From Platycnemis pennipes (Eukaryota > Arthropoda > Insecta > Odonata > Platycnemididae): 64,000 nt of DNA. Of this stretch, positions 34,641 to 46,184 are shown piece by piece (position 1 is the first letter of the stretch; each line of letters begins with the position of its first letter). Made by a program: the position numbers and the translations under genes. The stretch covers positions 42,068,354 through 42,132,353 of the forward strand of contig OW121849.1 in assembly GCA_933228895.1 (NCBI GenBank), read 5' to 3'. The notes under the pieces are model-generated. The model was not told the origin of the DNA. It saw only the letters and a program-made list of their open reading frames with translations, and did no database searches.

Positions 34641-36464
34641 ATGGCGTTTTGATGCAAGTTTAACTATCTTCCTTTTGGTCGTGAATTGAATCATTAAGAA
34701 AGTTGCGTCATGAAGCTACAAAGCAACAAACTTTAAGAAATGATTACTTTTGGCTACTGCTTACATTCGACATTTATCGTATTTGGAAACACTCCACCGA
34801 ATTATCCAAATGAATTTCCGTTAACTATAGACAAAATATTCTGGTGATAGATAAAATTAAGATTTCTAAATAGTGCCTATGATAATTGTTTCAGCGCAAA
34901 CAACATTCATGAAATCGCAATCTAAGTTTGTGATCTACTTTCACACACCAAGAAGTCTTTGTTGTTTCATAGTGAGATATTGTGCATATATCTTTTGTTT
35001 ATCTACAATTCCTCAATTCCTTGAATGATATCTTTTTGTTTTTACTGCCTCAGATTTTAACTGTGCATGTCATGACAATCATATATTTTATGTAAAATCT
35101 TTACAGGGGTTAAATGGAAGAATGGACAGTTTTGTCTCAATCTTGCCAAATTAAGGCGTTTATTAGTGTTATTATTATTTGACCGAGGTTTTCTTGAGGG
35201 ACGTTTAGCTAAAAGATCTCAAGACTTTATTAGAATAAGAATATTCAGTGAAAGTCATTTTTATAAATGAATCGCGGTTACTACCAGTGGACCTTGCTTA
35301 TTGGCCTAAAAATACGGTCTTCCTAAAAATTGAAAGGTAAGAACTAAGCTTTCAGTACCTACTTCAATATTAATACCTATTTTCGAGCTTTTCCTTTTCA
35401 TGAACAAGACAAGTAGCTTTCACCTACTTAGTTAAACTCTAAAAACGAAATGCAGTTATTATTGTCCCAAGATATTCCGTGTATAGAGAAATTTCTCTCA
35501 TTAAGACGAAGATGGAATTCATCGATTGAAAATTTAGCATAAAATTATTTATTTTGGGTTTATTTCTATAAGTGAAACATCATTTTGAAATACTTCGGAA
35601 GGTGAAGTCCTAAACTCCTTGAGCAACTATTATCAAGTACCAGGAAGCGAATAAGTAAAGACAAGAGCATGAGTGAAAAGTTAGACCTTGCAAGTTCACA
35701 CATTAATCACTTTCCGCAATATGAGACGTTATGCATTAATGTAACTTCCATTAAACATTGGCGCTGTATTAGGTATTTCACATCGCATTCTCAAGCAAGA
35801 GATATCGTGGATTCCCATCGCGAAGAAGCAGCAGTAAGTGCCAGGGGTCATTCAATGTGACGAGGTGCTTAGTTTGCGGCGGGTGTATGAAAAAATACAA
35901 GGATTACGCGGGCATGAGATGAAACAAAAACTGCCATAATCATAAGCAAAATTGTTTCCCTTAATCCCCATAGCCAAGGACGCGTTGCATCAGAATATAA
36001 TTAAGGTTAATGCGTACTGGTGAATGCGAAGAGGTAGGAAGAGAAATGCTCGGAAGATAGAAATATATTCCAATTACTGATCGTTGATTTAAGCATGCTA
36101 TTCATGGAGCACTCGAACCGGAGTCCAAATGTTTCACTCCACATTACCTAACTGGCGATATCGGCACCAAATTAGCGGTGCCGATTGAGATCGTGGTCAA
36201 CATGTATGACTTGCCATAAAGGAAAAAAAAGGTATGGGGGCCAGTAGGGAATGGGGAATGAAGTCGGAGAGGAGTTGTAAGCACACCTCACTATATTCCT
36301 CAAAAAGACCATTTAGCATTTATAGACAAAGCCCTGACCATTTCAGTCCTAAAACACATTCATCCGAATAATATTTTGTATTGTGAGGTTCGGAAGGTCA
36401 TTTATACCACGGCTGCTTTTTCATATTAAATTGCGGGGAAAAAAGAGTTACGGCAATATATGAA
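34641..36464. other. AT-rich unassigned stretch
   Basis: No gene or repeat recognised. Confidence 0.45.
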
Positions 36465-36518
36465 GCTCCCTGCCACACGCCCTCGTCGTGGCTAGCAGAG
36501 TATTACGTAGATGTAGAT
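36465..36518 (+). mobile_element. CR1-type LINE 3' end fragment
   Basis: CCCTGCCACACGCCCTCGTC, GTGGCTAGCAGAGTATTACG and a GTAGATGTAGATGA tail match the last 55 bp of the intact LINE. Almost completely 5' truncated. Confidence 0.75.
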
Positions 36519-37079
36519 GAAAAAGAATAAATAAATTACATTATGGAAATCCTACGAGTTGTAGATAAATTGATGAACGATAGGCGAAATAGACATATTC
36601 TCTCACACGCACGGGAATCAAATAATGCGTGAACTATGAATCCACAGGCGTACTTGGAACTATACTACAAACTGTAGTCAAACTGTACCATTAATATTTA
36701 CAGAAACATGATAGATATCTTTTTTATACATTTTAAATCAATAATAAGCTTATCAAACAAATAAAATTAATTTATCAATTACACCATGGAAGCACTATGA
36801 AACCACCTGGTGTCGTGGGATGAACATTTAGCTAAGATGCAATGTAGAACTAAACTCAAGTAACCACTTACAGAAAATAATTGGTGTCCGCACAAATCAT
36901 TTTCAACTTAATAATCGTAAATGACGAACGAATAATTTTAGTAATGTTTTTAGCGTTTTTGAAGTTCTAAAAATACTAAGAAAACAGGATTAATCGAATG
37001 TTCTTGAAAATTTTACTGTTGATAGTGTAAAATTACGACCAGAGAGCGATTAGCACACGATTCCCTTCAGTGAGCAGAA
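36519..37079. other. Unassigned stretch
   Basis: AT-rich; nothing recognised. Confidence 0.4.
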
Positions 37080-37500
37080 TCTTTTGTCTTCTTTCAAGCT
37101 AGTTCTTTTGTCATTGTAGAGTTTTTTTTAATATCGCTGATATCCTGTACACACGCTCTAAGCCCATATCTAACATGCATCTTACGGATCACATAGAGTA
37201 TTATTTCATGAGAAATTGTACGAGAGAAGTAGCCCCTTTCATTACTCTTATCAACGACTTTACCTAGAACTGACGCGATAAATTTCAATAGACAGATTCC
37301 TAGGCCAGTGATTTCCTATACTTATCACTATACCTCTCCGCTGTTCTTGAGAGATGATGACTTCTAGGTATTTAATTGATTTCACACTTGCATTTTTCTT
37401 TGTTTGACATATCTCGTATTTGAGGTGAACAGCTCTTTTCCCAGATATTGATAGGTAAACAATTTTTAAATTCAAATCCAATATCCAAGTAACGCATCAG
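37080..37500 (-). pseudogene. Jockey/R1-like reverse transcriptase relic
   Basis: Two overlapping minus-strand frames (37481-37260 and 37288-37094) appear to be one protein split by a frameshift. The first reads LKIVYLSISGKRAVHLKYEI and then SIKYLEVIISQEQRRGIVIS, which resembles the end of a LINE reverse transcriptase palm, where a KYLGV-type motif is followed by a conserved segment. The second continues in the style of the thumb region. It differs from the CR1 and RTE-like families here. The exact clade is uncertain. Confidence 0.45.
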
Positions 37501-38827
37501 TTTTAAGCTATACCAAGATTTTCCGCCTAAATACGCCACCTAGGATTTATTAAAAGTGATTAGGAAAATAGTAAATATATTGGTTTTTCCATTTCACCTC
37601 TACCGTTTTCTTGCGAGTTAATTGCTGATTCTTATTGGCATCAACTGCCGTGGATCCTAAATGATTTATAATTTACCCCCCCGGCACAGAAAACTCTTAT
37701 TTTTAAATTACTCACCAATCTTGAAAACTAGACCTCAACTTTCTTAGTGCTGCACTTATCTCAGAATGATTGCTTTCCATACCCAAATACTGGACTAATT
37801 TGGGGTGTGACTCAATTGAGCTAATGACCTCTTATCTCAACAGGAGCGTGATCGTTTCATTAGTGGGGTGACAAGAGCTGAATGATGAAGCGAGAGGTTC
37901 CTCGCCACTGATTTAAGCACTACAAAATTCCTAATTATCCATATAATTAGCATAATACATGAATCAAACGAACGCTCCGTGGATTCGAGCAATTATGCCT
38001 CATTATTAGGTGTAATTATATGATGAATATTATACAGACTGCAGATTCCAGATTCAGTAACCTACAATGATATTCATTATTTTTTTAATGAGTAACAGTG
38101 GAATGAATTGGATTCAATAGCAAACTCAGCAGCCGACTCCGTAGTCAATTGCTAATTCAAATACTGCGCTTTTTAAAATTTGCGTGTTATCAAAAATTTA
38201 AAATATTTCGTTTAACCGTGACTGAGTAACCGTACAGATATAGGGGCGAGGAACTTTTTTTAATGCGAATAATGAATGCTAATAAAATGTGAATATTATT
38301 TAAAATTCAACGCTGGAAATTCCACTGCGCGGCCAAAAAGTCGTTCGTGATGATTTAAGACCCCTTAGGAGAAACTCGAAGAACAAAATTTCAAATATTC
38401 ATTTGTTTTTCACAAGCATCCATTTATTTTCTCTTCGAAATTCGACCATCGAAGAGATGACGTAGGATATATGATATTTCTCCATTACCACACTAATGGT
38501 AAATAAATTAAGAGTGAACGGATAATATCAACTTTTGAAATGAGGAACTGGCTAAATAATTCGGCAGATTAATGGTGAGGACCAATTATATTTAAGAAAA
38601 AACTTAAGTTTATTTGAAAATAATTAATAATAATAACATAATTTTATAATTGTTGATATATTTAAAAATGTAGGACAGTCTATCATAAAACAGTCATAGC
38701 CGATCTAGCAAAATGAATACCAGGTTGGATCAGGCCGGCGCGCCGGTTGCATTTAGCATTAGTACACCACCATGGATCTGTGCTTGATTTTGTTTCATAG
38801 ACGCAATTTTAAGTCGTCTAAATTCAC
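37501..38827. other. AT-rich unassigned stretch
   Basis: No gene recognised. A GC-rich palindromic CCGGCGCGCCGG lies at 38737-38748. Confidence 0.4.
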
Positions 38828-38950
38828 TTCTACGTAATACCCTGCGAGCTACCACGAGGGTGAGTGGCAGGGAGTGAAGATCACCAAACATACACTACTT
38901 ACATCCAGCAAGCTCATTAAACATGCAAGAGCTACAATGCTGTCACATCA
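38828..38950 (-). mobile_element. CR1-type LINE 3' end, truncated copy
   Basis: TTCTACGTAATACCCTGCGA, GCTACCACGAGGGTGAGTGG, CAGGGAGTGAAGATCACCAA and ACATACACTACTTACAT match the reverse complement of the LINE 3' end. Similarity fades beyond about 38950. Confidence 0.78.
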
Positions 38951-39329
38951 TGTATCTGTTGGCCTTAGAAATGATAGCCCCAAAATAAAATATATGGCCA
39001 TGTACATATATGTACCAACAGAATCATCCGGATGCAAAAAAAACGTAGTCGACAATTTAAGTGTGGAATTCCCATTAAATTGGAGTAAATTGAAGGAGAG
39101 TTTTCGGCGTTGTAGGTTAAGATGCTGTCTTTTTCTCAAAAACAATTTACATTTACATCTTGTATTGCAATAGCTATCGTGCGCTAAAACAGATTACAGC
39201 TTCCATCCTCGAGGGCATATTTTTGACTTCAGCCTCACCAAATCTTGATCTGCCACAAATGTGCATGAGAGAAAGGTATCTACAGGTCCTTGAAAATATT
39301 GACTTTTCATTCTTGAATAAAATCGTTTA
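38951..39329. other. Unassigned stretch
   Basis: Frames run on both strands (for example 38874-39173 plus, 99 aa) but no motif is recognisable. ACATTTACATCTTG near 39150 is reminiscent of a LINE tail but isolated. Confidence 0.35.
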
Positions 39330-39372
39330 GTGCGGATTTGAGTCGAAAGCAGTGGTTTTATTCTTAGTCCAG

Positions 39373-39446
39373 GGGGGTTGTGGTTGAAACCGTCGGGATC
39401 ATCTCGAATAGGTAAGCAAGGATTCACGTGGTATAAACACGAATGG
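39373..39446 (+). repeat. Inverted duplication, left arm
   Basis: This 74-bp segment and the reverse complement of 39612-39685 differ at 10 positions (about 86% identity). Weaker similarity continues on both sides. Read on this strand it gives PGGLWLKPSGSSRIGKQGFT and then WYKHEW. The spacer between the arms is about 165 bp. Confidence 0.85.
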
Positions 39447-39611
39447 TTCGCAAATTTGGTGTACTAAAACCACTAATTACAACCTCATTCATTGTTTACA
39501 CTTGTGTTTCTTCTCATCTGGAGGCTCCATAGTCGAGACAGATGAGACAAACTCAAGTTAAAACAATTTATGATATTGTTACGAGCGATTCAGACACAAT
39601 AAATTTGAAAT

Positions 39612-39685
39612 CCAATTGTGCTTGTACCACGTGACTCCTTGGTTACCTATCCGAGATAATTCCGACGGTTTCAAACACAACCCCC
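39612..39685 (-). repeat. Inverted duplication, right arm
   Basis: Partner of 39373-39446. Read on the minus strand it gives SWGLCLKPSELSRIGNQGVT and then WYKHNW, nearly the same peptide as the left arm, inside a 67-aa frame (39579-39782). Two inverted copies of one repeat, or a foldback element with diverged arms, would explain it. I do not recognise the family. Confidence 0.85.
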
Positions 39686-39734
39686 AGGAGAGCATACTAT
39701 AGCGGAAGCAATTGATCAAAGTCGAGCGGGAGAG

Positions 39735-40645
39735 GTTAAGATTTTGAGGACAGAGCATTTTAAAATCCGACGGAACGAACAAGATTTCATGCGTCCGCGT
39801 TCAGTCTTAAAAGAAGGGGTCCTTTCAAGAATTATCAGCAATTCGGCGCCGATTGATATTTCTGAGCCATTCACGCTTTTTGGATGGCGTGCAAAGTCTT
39901 ATCGGCTTATCTGACTCAGTCATGAAGCGGCAACAACAGCAATTGCAGCCTTGAAGTAAAGATCACCGGCAAAATGAAAAGATTACTTAGATATTTTGGA
40001 AGCTGTTGCACAACAGGTGCGGGGAGGTTCAACGAGCGGTTCAAAAGGAACAGTTATCGCAATTTTTAAAACCTTTTTTTCCTGGGCGTTTCGCAATCTG
40101 TTCCTTTTTTCCCGGCCGAAATTTGTCAAGGTGGCGGATATCTGACACGTGGAGACAAGCCTAATTGAGTCATGGCTTTGGAATTCCCTCGGAAATTCTG
40201 GGAACGAACGAGATGACACGTTTTATCCGAATTACGTGAACAATGTGACATCATGGCCTGTTTAAAGGATTACATTATTTTCCTTGACGCAAGTGAAAAA
40301 AGTGATATAATGCTGGTGCTAACGGGAAAGGACCCGAAATATCCAATGTAATCCCGAGCCAAATCCGGCCAAAGCCACTGGATATCATATAAGTCAAAAA
40401 ATTCCAAACGCATGCGATGAAACATTACACTTAATTGTCATAATATATTATTCCGGCGGGCCTAACTCAACTGAGGCATGTTGAGAGACAAATGCACGAA
40501 AAAGTGCTGGGCGTAATCGTCACTAAAGGGGCAAAGTGACAATGGCTTACCATGCCTCTAACCACGACCAAAGCGTCCCTACCATATTTAACACTAAGGG
40601 AATTAACTCTGTTAAGTGGTTAACATGCATTACCGCGGATTATTC
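39735..40645. other. Unassigned stretch
   Basis: No recognised gene or repeat. Confidence 0.4.
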
Positions 40646-40649
40646 TCGG

Positions 40650-40800
40650 GTCGGTAGCGATTAGGTATTTAAGGTGCCAAGATGGTGAAGTTCTTGTTAC
40701 ACCACAAGGTCAACCACAACGCCACATCCACGCCCGGGAGGAGATTCGTACCCTACAACCTTTGGATAGGCCGACGGCAGCCTCAACCACTTAATTAGCC
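40650..40800 (-). mobile_element. tRNA-like SINE (probable)
   Basis: On the minus strand AAGTGGTTGAGGCTGCCGTC and GGGTACGAATCTCCTCCCGG are spaced like the A and B boxes of a tRNA-derived head. A body without a match to SINE family 1 or 2 follows. Confidence 0.45.
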
Positions 40801-42878
40801 AAATAGGATCCAGGGGTCCTACCCCTGGCGACTGAAGTTTGATAGCTCGCGAGAAAAATTATTTCTTTCGAAAATACGGAGAAGAGATGTCGAATTCGAA
40901 TGTGGAGACGAATAGATAGCCAAGATCTCGAGCGGACTCTTGTCGCATGTTACGGGACGGGATTTCGGCGAAAAAACTCTGCAGGTGGCACGAGCGGGGA
41001 ACTTAGAATGCGAGCTAATTTTAGATACGGGAAACCTAGCCCACGCATCCTGGGCGAATGGAGATTACACGAGGCTTTTCTGTCCGTTCGAACAGTTCCA
41101 TGCGATCGGTCTTTTAACTGGACGTAGGAGGGATGTACACTCGGATGTATACTTACATTCGAGATCACACGAGGGTGGACGTGAAGTAATGTAGGTCCTG
41201 GGAAAGGACGCGGAGTGATATCTCCCTATTATTTTTTTCGCCTAGCTTCCACGCGCGTCCACCTCCATCTTGCCGTTTTATTCTGCCATCGCACCCGGGT
41301 CAACAATTCCGGCGCCCACCTCGGACTCATCCATACGGATGAGTGTCGCAATGTGGTGAGATGACAGGGAAATCACGACGAGTGAGAGTATCCTTCGCAA
41401 TCACGGAGAAGGTGAGCGGTGAAGCCTGAGGGAGGGAGGGGTCTTTTGGCATCGAGAGGAAATAAATGCAAATGATGGGATCGCCGCATATCGTTCACAT
41501 CTCTCGTCAAGACATTCGGGAAAACCTTTACGGGCGTCGATATTCGCGGAATATGTTTTCCCGCCAGCTGTTTCTCTATTCTGGTGTTTGACGTCTCGGT
41601 ATGGGAACAGGATTTCCCTCTTCGTCCCCATATCTTCCTTTATAATGTTCTTCATTTCATTTACGCTGCTCGCGACCGGTTTCAGCACGGAAAGATAGAC
41701 GTAAGCCACTTAACGAGCTGCGCCTGCAACTGCCAAGTGAGCAATAGCGCTCACTCCTCATTCCAAGCAGTTTAAATGTTTCCGTCTTTTCGACTGGGAG
41801 CGTGAGACGGATAATTTCCTTATTATAGTATGTCTCATCTTTACAAACATGGTATTTCCACTTCATCAACTCAAAATGGTACTGTAAACCAACGCTCTCA
41901 GGCGTAACCGAGTTTTCCAAACATGATGTCGGCTGCGAATAGGATTAACGGGGCCAAGAATTATGTGGACCAGGATGGTAAATTTTTTGTAAAAGTAGTC
42001 CGCGAATACTTTAATAGGATACAAAAGACAGTTATTGACTGAACCGCTTCTTTTCAGGGAGGTTAATTATTGGTATTTACCATACTAGTTACGGAGGGTT
42101 TTGATGGGATACTAATCCGTACAACATTATTCTAAGCATCCTTCCCCATATCGACATACTTAATGCTTATTTCCCCTCTTTATTCACTATCCTAAAAATA
42201 ATCCTAAAAATCCTATTCACTATTTTTTATTCACTATCCTAAAAATGACGATGGCTAAATTAAGCATCAATTAAATGAAGCTCAATGAATACGGACACGC
42301 TTTCATAAGTCCTTCTATCTTCCATGAGAGCATTCACGCTCAACTTCAGGCTTAACCGGTAAATTACAATGCCTTAAACGAGAGCTTGCCCATTGAAAAT
42401 GTGCTAATGGGTCAGCAACCATCTTCTTGCAGCCTCTCGAAGTACACTTGAGGGCAAGGATTCACGGCTTATCAACGTCCTTTGACTTTGAAATATTGTG
42501 CCTAAGACTGGGTATTACCGCAATAATCCAACTTCGATGCACTGAATCAGTTTTATTTATATGAAGATGATTATGTCGAGGAGCCGCGATATGATCGAGA
42601 TGCCATCGTCAAGGGTATGGTATGAGCAGGTTATTTCGTCTTTCATTTTGACATTCCCTCTTAATTCACGTTACACTCTCTCAGCGAACAAGTTTAAGCC
42701 ATTAAAGCATCATTCGCAAAGAAATTTTGCTTTTTGAAGGCGATGAATATGTCTCATTGCATCATTCCCACCTCAGCAAGAACTTGAACATGAAATTCAT
42801 GATGGACAGTCTCTGTCTGTCTGCTTTCATCTGAAACACAAACTGAATGATTGGAAACCAAGAAAAGGAACTTCTTAG
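40801..42878. other. Unassigned stretch, partly GC-richer
   Basis: From 40850 to 41760 composition is mixed with several CpG, and 60-100-aa frames are open on both strands without a known motif. A local tandem duplication of TATTCACTATCCTAAAAAT occurs at 42181-42246. Nothing else recognised. Confidence 0.4.
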
Positions 42879-43146
42879 TCTAAAACACTTGGTTGGTTGG
42901 TTATTCAGGGGAGGCGACCGACAGCATCGGCATTAGCCTACACTTAATGACAGGCGCCAAGGGGACCACGGCTTAACGTCCTATCCGACGGACGGAGTTA
43001 CTGAACCTGAAATGCCCTCCACTAGGCACTCAAGTAGGGATCGGTTTTCCACTGAAAAATCCGCCACTGCAGGGAAACAAACCAGTGCCCTCGGGATGGG
43101 AGGCCATTACTCTAGCCTCCACACCAACCCCATCACCTCTAAAACA
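42879..43146 (-). mobile_element. SINE family 1, short-form copy with TSD
   Basis: A 250-bp minus-strand copy (42888-43137) flanked by the 9-bp duplication TCTAAAACA (42879-42887 and 43138-43146). It opens with the tail TTGGTTGGTTGGTT, then GGGAGGCGACCGACAG (distal block) and goes straight to CATCGGCATTAGCC. It therefore lacks about 85-95 bp of the middle segment present at 8.5 kb and 32.5 kb. Its head keeps the GGCCTCCCATCCCGAGGG block. Confidence 0.88.
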
Positions 43147-43599
43147 ATTACTGACCAGTAAAACTTCATACCGCATCTCTCTCTCTGAAGAACGCATAAT
43201 ATGTCTAAACATCTTAGCCAAGTAAGGTAAAACTTAAACTAATGAGAGATATTTTTCCATGTCAAATGTCCTAATACGTTTCTGGAATACATTCATACAA
43301 TTTATTTTGGTGGTGTTTAGCGTAAAATTCGGGGGTTTTAGGGAGGAGATTTTTTTTGATAAAGATTCCCCAATAGGTTCAGAAACCTATATATTAAATA
43401 AAAACTTGCAAGTCTTCCACAAAACTGCGTTATGTTTTGTTAATTTGCGAATGGATGAATCCACAGCGTTTTTACAATCATGAATCTATAATGCGAGAAC
43501 AAACATGTATAAAACGTAAAATCACTTCGAGGTCAGTAAATACTTTGACGCTATTTCCACATGGAGAAATGCAGCCGCTGACTCTTTCCTCATCTATTC
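43147..43599. other. Unassigned stretch
   Basis: AT-rich; nothing recognised. Confidence 0.4.
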
Positions 43600-44004
43600 A
43601 ATTCACCGTTCAAGATACCACATTCAAAATCGGACATCGAGGAGCCCCGGTCACCTCTTGCTCTCGGGTCGCCGAATCACCCCCACTTCGTCGGTCCACT
43701 CCACGAGGAAGAAATTGATACAATTGTGTCACCTTGACCTCAACTGGGCCGTGCACCACAGCCCACTCCGCAGACCTACCCTCGCGAATGCTAAACCAGC
43801 CAATGCCGATCGCAAGCGATTGACCTTTTTTTTTTCGTCCGCCAAAACCCATTTAATGTCGTCCTCCTCCCCTCTTGGTCACACACACAAGGGCGCACGT
43901 GTGGTCGCCTTTGCCCGGCTGCCCTTGCACACCGAGCCCCCCGCCGCGCCGCTGCTCCAGAGCCGGACGCACAATGCTGCGATGAGAATTACCAGTGCAT
44001 CACC
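43600..44004. other. GC/CpG-rich island 8
   Basis: CpG-rich from about 43630 to 43985, ending directly at a LINE tail. A 167-aa plus-strand frame (43658-44161) crosses the island and runs into the antisense LINE 3' end, so it is not a credible gene. Confidence 0.4.
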
Positions 44005-44075
44005 TTACATCTACATTTTACCGTGCGAGCCGCCACAAGGGTGTGTAGCTGGAACTGGTAAGACACCAGCCGTAA
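44005..44075 (-). mobile_element. CR1-type LINE 3' end fragment
   Basis: CTTACATCTACATTTTACCG, TGCGAGCCGCCACAAGGGTG and TGTAGCTGGAACTGGTAAGA match the reverse complement of the last ~70 bp of the LINE. A second, longer copy in the same orientation starts 160 bp further on. Confidence 0.72.
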
Positions 44076-44236
44076 AATTGTGTTTAGCCGAAAAAATATT
44101 TTGTAGCATGTGTTTCAAAGAATTCTACTTTTCTTGCATTGTAGTCGAGTGCTGTGCGTAGGAGAAACGAATTCTTGCAATCCTCGGCCCGACAGTTGAT
44201 TTCTCTGTCTGTCACATCCGTCTGTCCTGCTGATGA

Positions 44237-44775
44237 AGTCTACGTCTTCGTAATGCTCTGCGAGCCACCACGAGGGTGTATGGCAGAGGCTGGAAATCAC
44301 CAAACATGCACTACTTACATGCAATGATGAGATGCATGGCTACTACTTCATGGACAGAGATTAGATATAACGGTCACGTGCTACTAGGTGGTTAGTAACT
44401 ACACAAAAATGAATTGAATACTGGTTAGAAAAAAATTATCATAAATATATTTCATGGCGTTTCTCTATCATGTACCTATGTGTAAGTAATGCTTAAGCAT
44501 GCATCATGCACTACAGACTACTACTCTAGCAATATTTTACCTACCCAACCATTTGCTATGCTGCCTATTGTGCTCTCTTATGGTACGCGGGAAAAATATG
44601 ACATTTTAAATCTATCGGTACGACAATTTATCTCTCTTATCTTCTTTATCTGAACAAACTTAGCAAAATAAGCAGGGGTTCATAATATAAATCTAACGTT
44701 ATTTGTGAACAAATCAGCTTCGAATGTACTTAAAAGGTGCAGCCTACATTTTAACGTGCGTGCTGATGTAGTGTG
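44237..44775 (-). mobile_element. 5'-truncated CR1-type LINE copy, long 3' UTR form
   Basis: Reverse-complement match running from the tail (AGTCTACGTCTTCGTAATGC) through the 3' UTR into the ORF2 C-terminus. TAAATCTATCGGTACGACAA and TTATCTCTCTTATCTTCTTT correspond to the DCRTDRFK and INKIREID codons. Its 3' UTR is over 100 bp longer than that of the intact element and aligns with the 26-kb copy, so these two represent an older subfamily. Stops and indels make it inactive. Confidence 0.88.
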
Positions 44776-46005
44776 GGGTAGAAACATGTCTACAGTTTCA
44801 GATTCAATTTCCTATAATTTGAATTTTTTCTATTAAATTTAAACTTTCACGCAACCTTCAAGTTTCTAGGGTTCCTCAACGAAAATCTTCCAATAGCCGA
44901 GTGACGCTTTCTGTACGTTCATTGTTTTTTTGTGCAATGCGCGGCTTTCCTAGTTTCTTTTAGAAGCATCTAGTTTCGTTCCCGAATCAAATCTTTACTC
45001 ATTCATGGGCTCCAAATGCTTGACATATTACAGGTCGGGCCTTACAAGTGGAAATAACATCATTCTTTCGCTAGCTCACTTGAATACGCTCCCGCAATTC
45101 GATTATATTTCTCCCAGTCTCTTCGTGGCTGGGCTACAAACATTTTTGAATATGATTTCCGCGTGATAGATTTAGCCGTAGTGCTTGGTCCAAGTTTTAG
45201 CCTCCGCTTAAGGCGATGCTTGGAGTCTTATGATCGATATTCCTATTGAATATCAACGGGTGAGTATGGCAAATTTCAAGGCATCGAAGACGTGAAATAA
45301 CAGAAGTATCACCCGCACCTGAATAAAGGGAGGGCGAGAATCGACAACGTATGGTATAAAAACGTATCAAAGTAGGTACCTTTTTAAAAGACAGTACGTG
45401 GTCGTTTTAGTTTTTAAATTAATTTTTGTTGATGATTATTAAACAATTAAAATACCCTGTTTTTTACCTGATTTTCATACAATGTCAACAAAAACTTTAG
45501 AAACGACACATAACAACACTGAGATACTTATGCCACATAAAGTACAACATCTCTACTACATGTTTATAAAAAAAACCTTGATCCAACCTACCCTCGCGCC
45601 ATTTAAGGTTAAATATGTATTATGAGGCGCGTCAACCGCCCGGCGCCAAAGTTAGCGCAATTAATATTTTTTAAATGTTACTACTGACCTATACTGAGAA
45701 TTTTATTCCTTTCTCCATAGTTTTGGACCTAAGACCAATGATATTGCTAAAATATGTTAGTACCGTAAGAATCACGAGGAATAGAGAACAAATATTAGAG
45801 AACAAGAATATAGAGAGAGTTCTCCAATCTCCTTGGTAAGAATCTTCGGGGCTCCTGGCTGGGCACTTAACAACCTCATGAAGTAGGCATATGAAACAGC
45901 AGCATGTTCTCTTGTATTCAACGAATTGTAGATCCTTCCCTGCAGCGGTTACTTCACCCTTCCTTGACAAGCCACATTACTCATGAGCGAGCGTGGTCAT
46001 ACCGG
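44776..46005. other. AT-rich unassigned stretch
   Basis: The minus-strand frame 45689-45970 (93 aa) has a hydrophobic stretch but no motif I know. Nothing else recognised. Confidence 0.4.
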
Positions 46006-46009
46006 GGCC

Positions 46010-46184
46010 GACCGCGGTAATCCTCCGCGACTCTGAGACGTTCCTCGAGCCTTTTTTTTCAGTAAGCTCACCTCACCTGGACTCAAGTTTTAGTTCCATG
46101 ACCGCGGAAATCCTCCGCGAGAGATTTCCCCAGCCTTTTGACCCAACTAAGATCCCTCACCCGCACTCAAGTTTTAGTTCCCTG
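46010..46184 (+). repeat. Diverged tandem duplication, ~90-bp unit
   Basis: Unit 1 (46010-46099) starts GACCGCGGTAATCCTCCGCG and ends near ACTCAAGTTTTAGTTCC. Unit 2 (46100-46184) starts GACCGCGGAAATCCTCCGCG and ends with the same ACTCAAGTTTTAGTTCC. The middles have diverged. Both lie in a short plus-strand frame (45993-46235) of unknown nature. Confidence 0.8.

Noticed and set aside
43658..44161. 167-aa plus-strand frame
   Set aside because: It crosses from a CpG island into the antisense 3' end of a LINE fragment, so it is a chance fusion of unrelated DNA.
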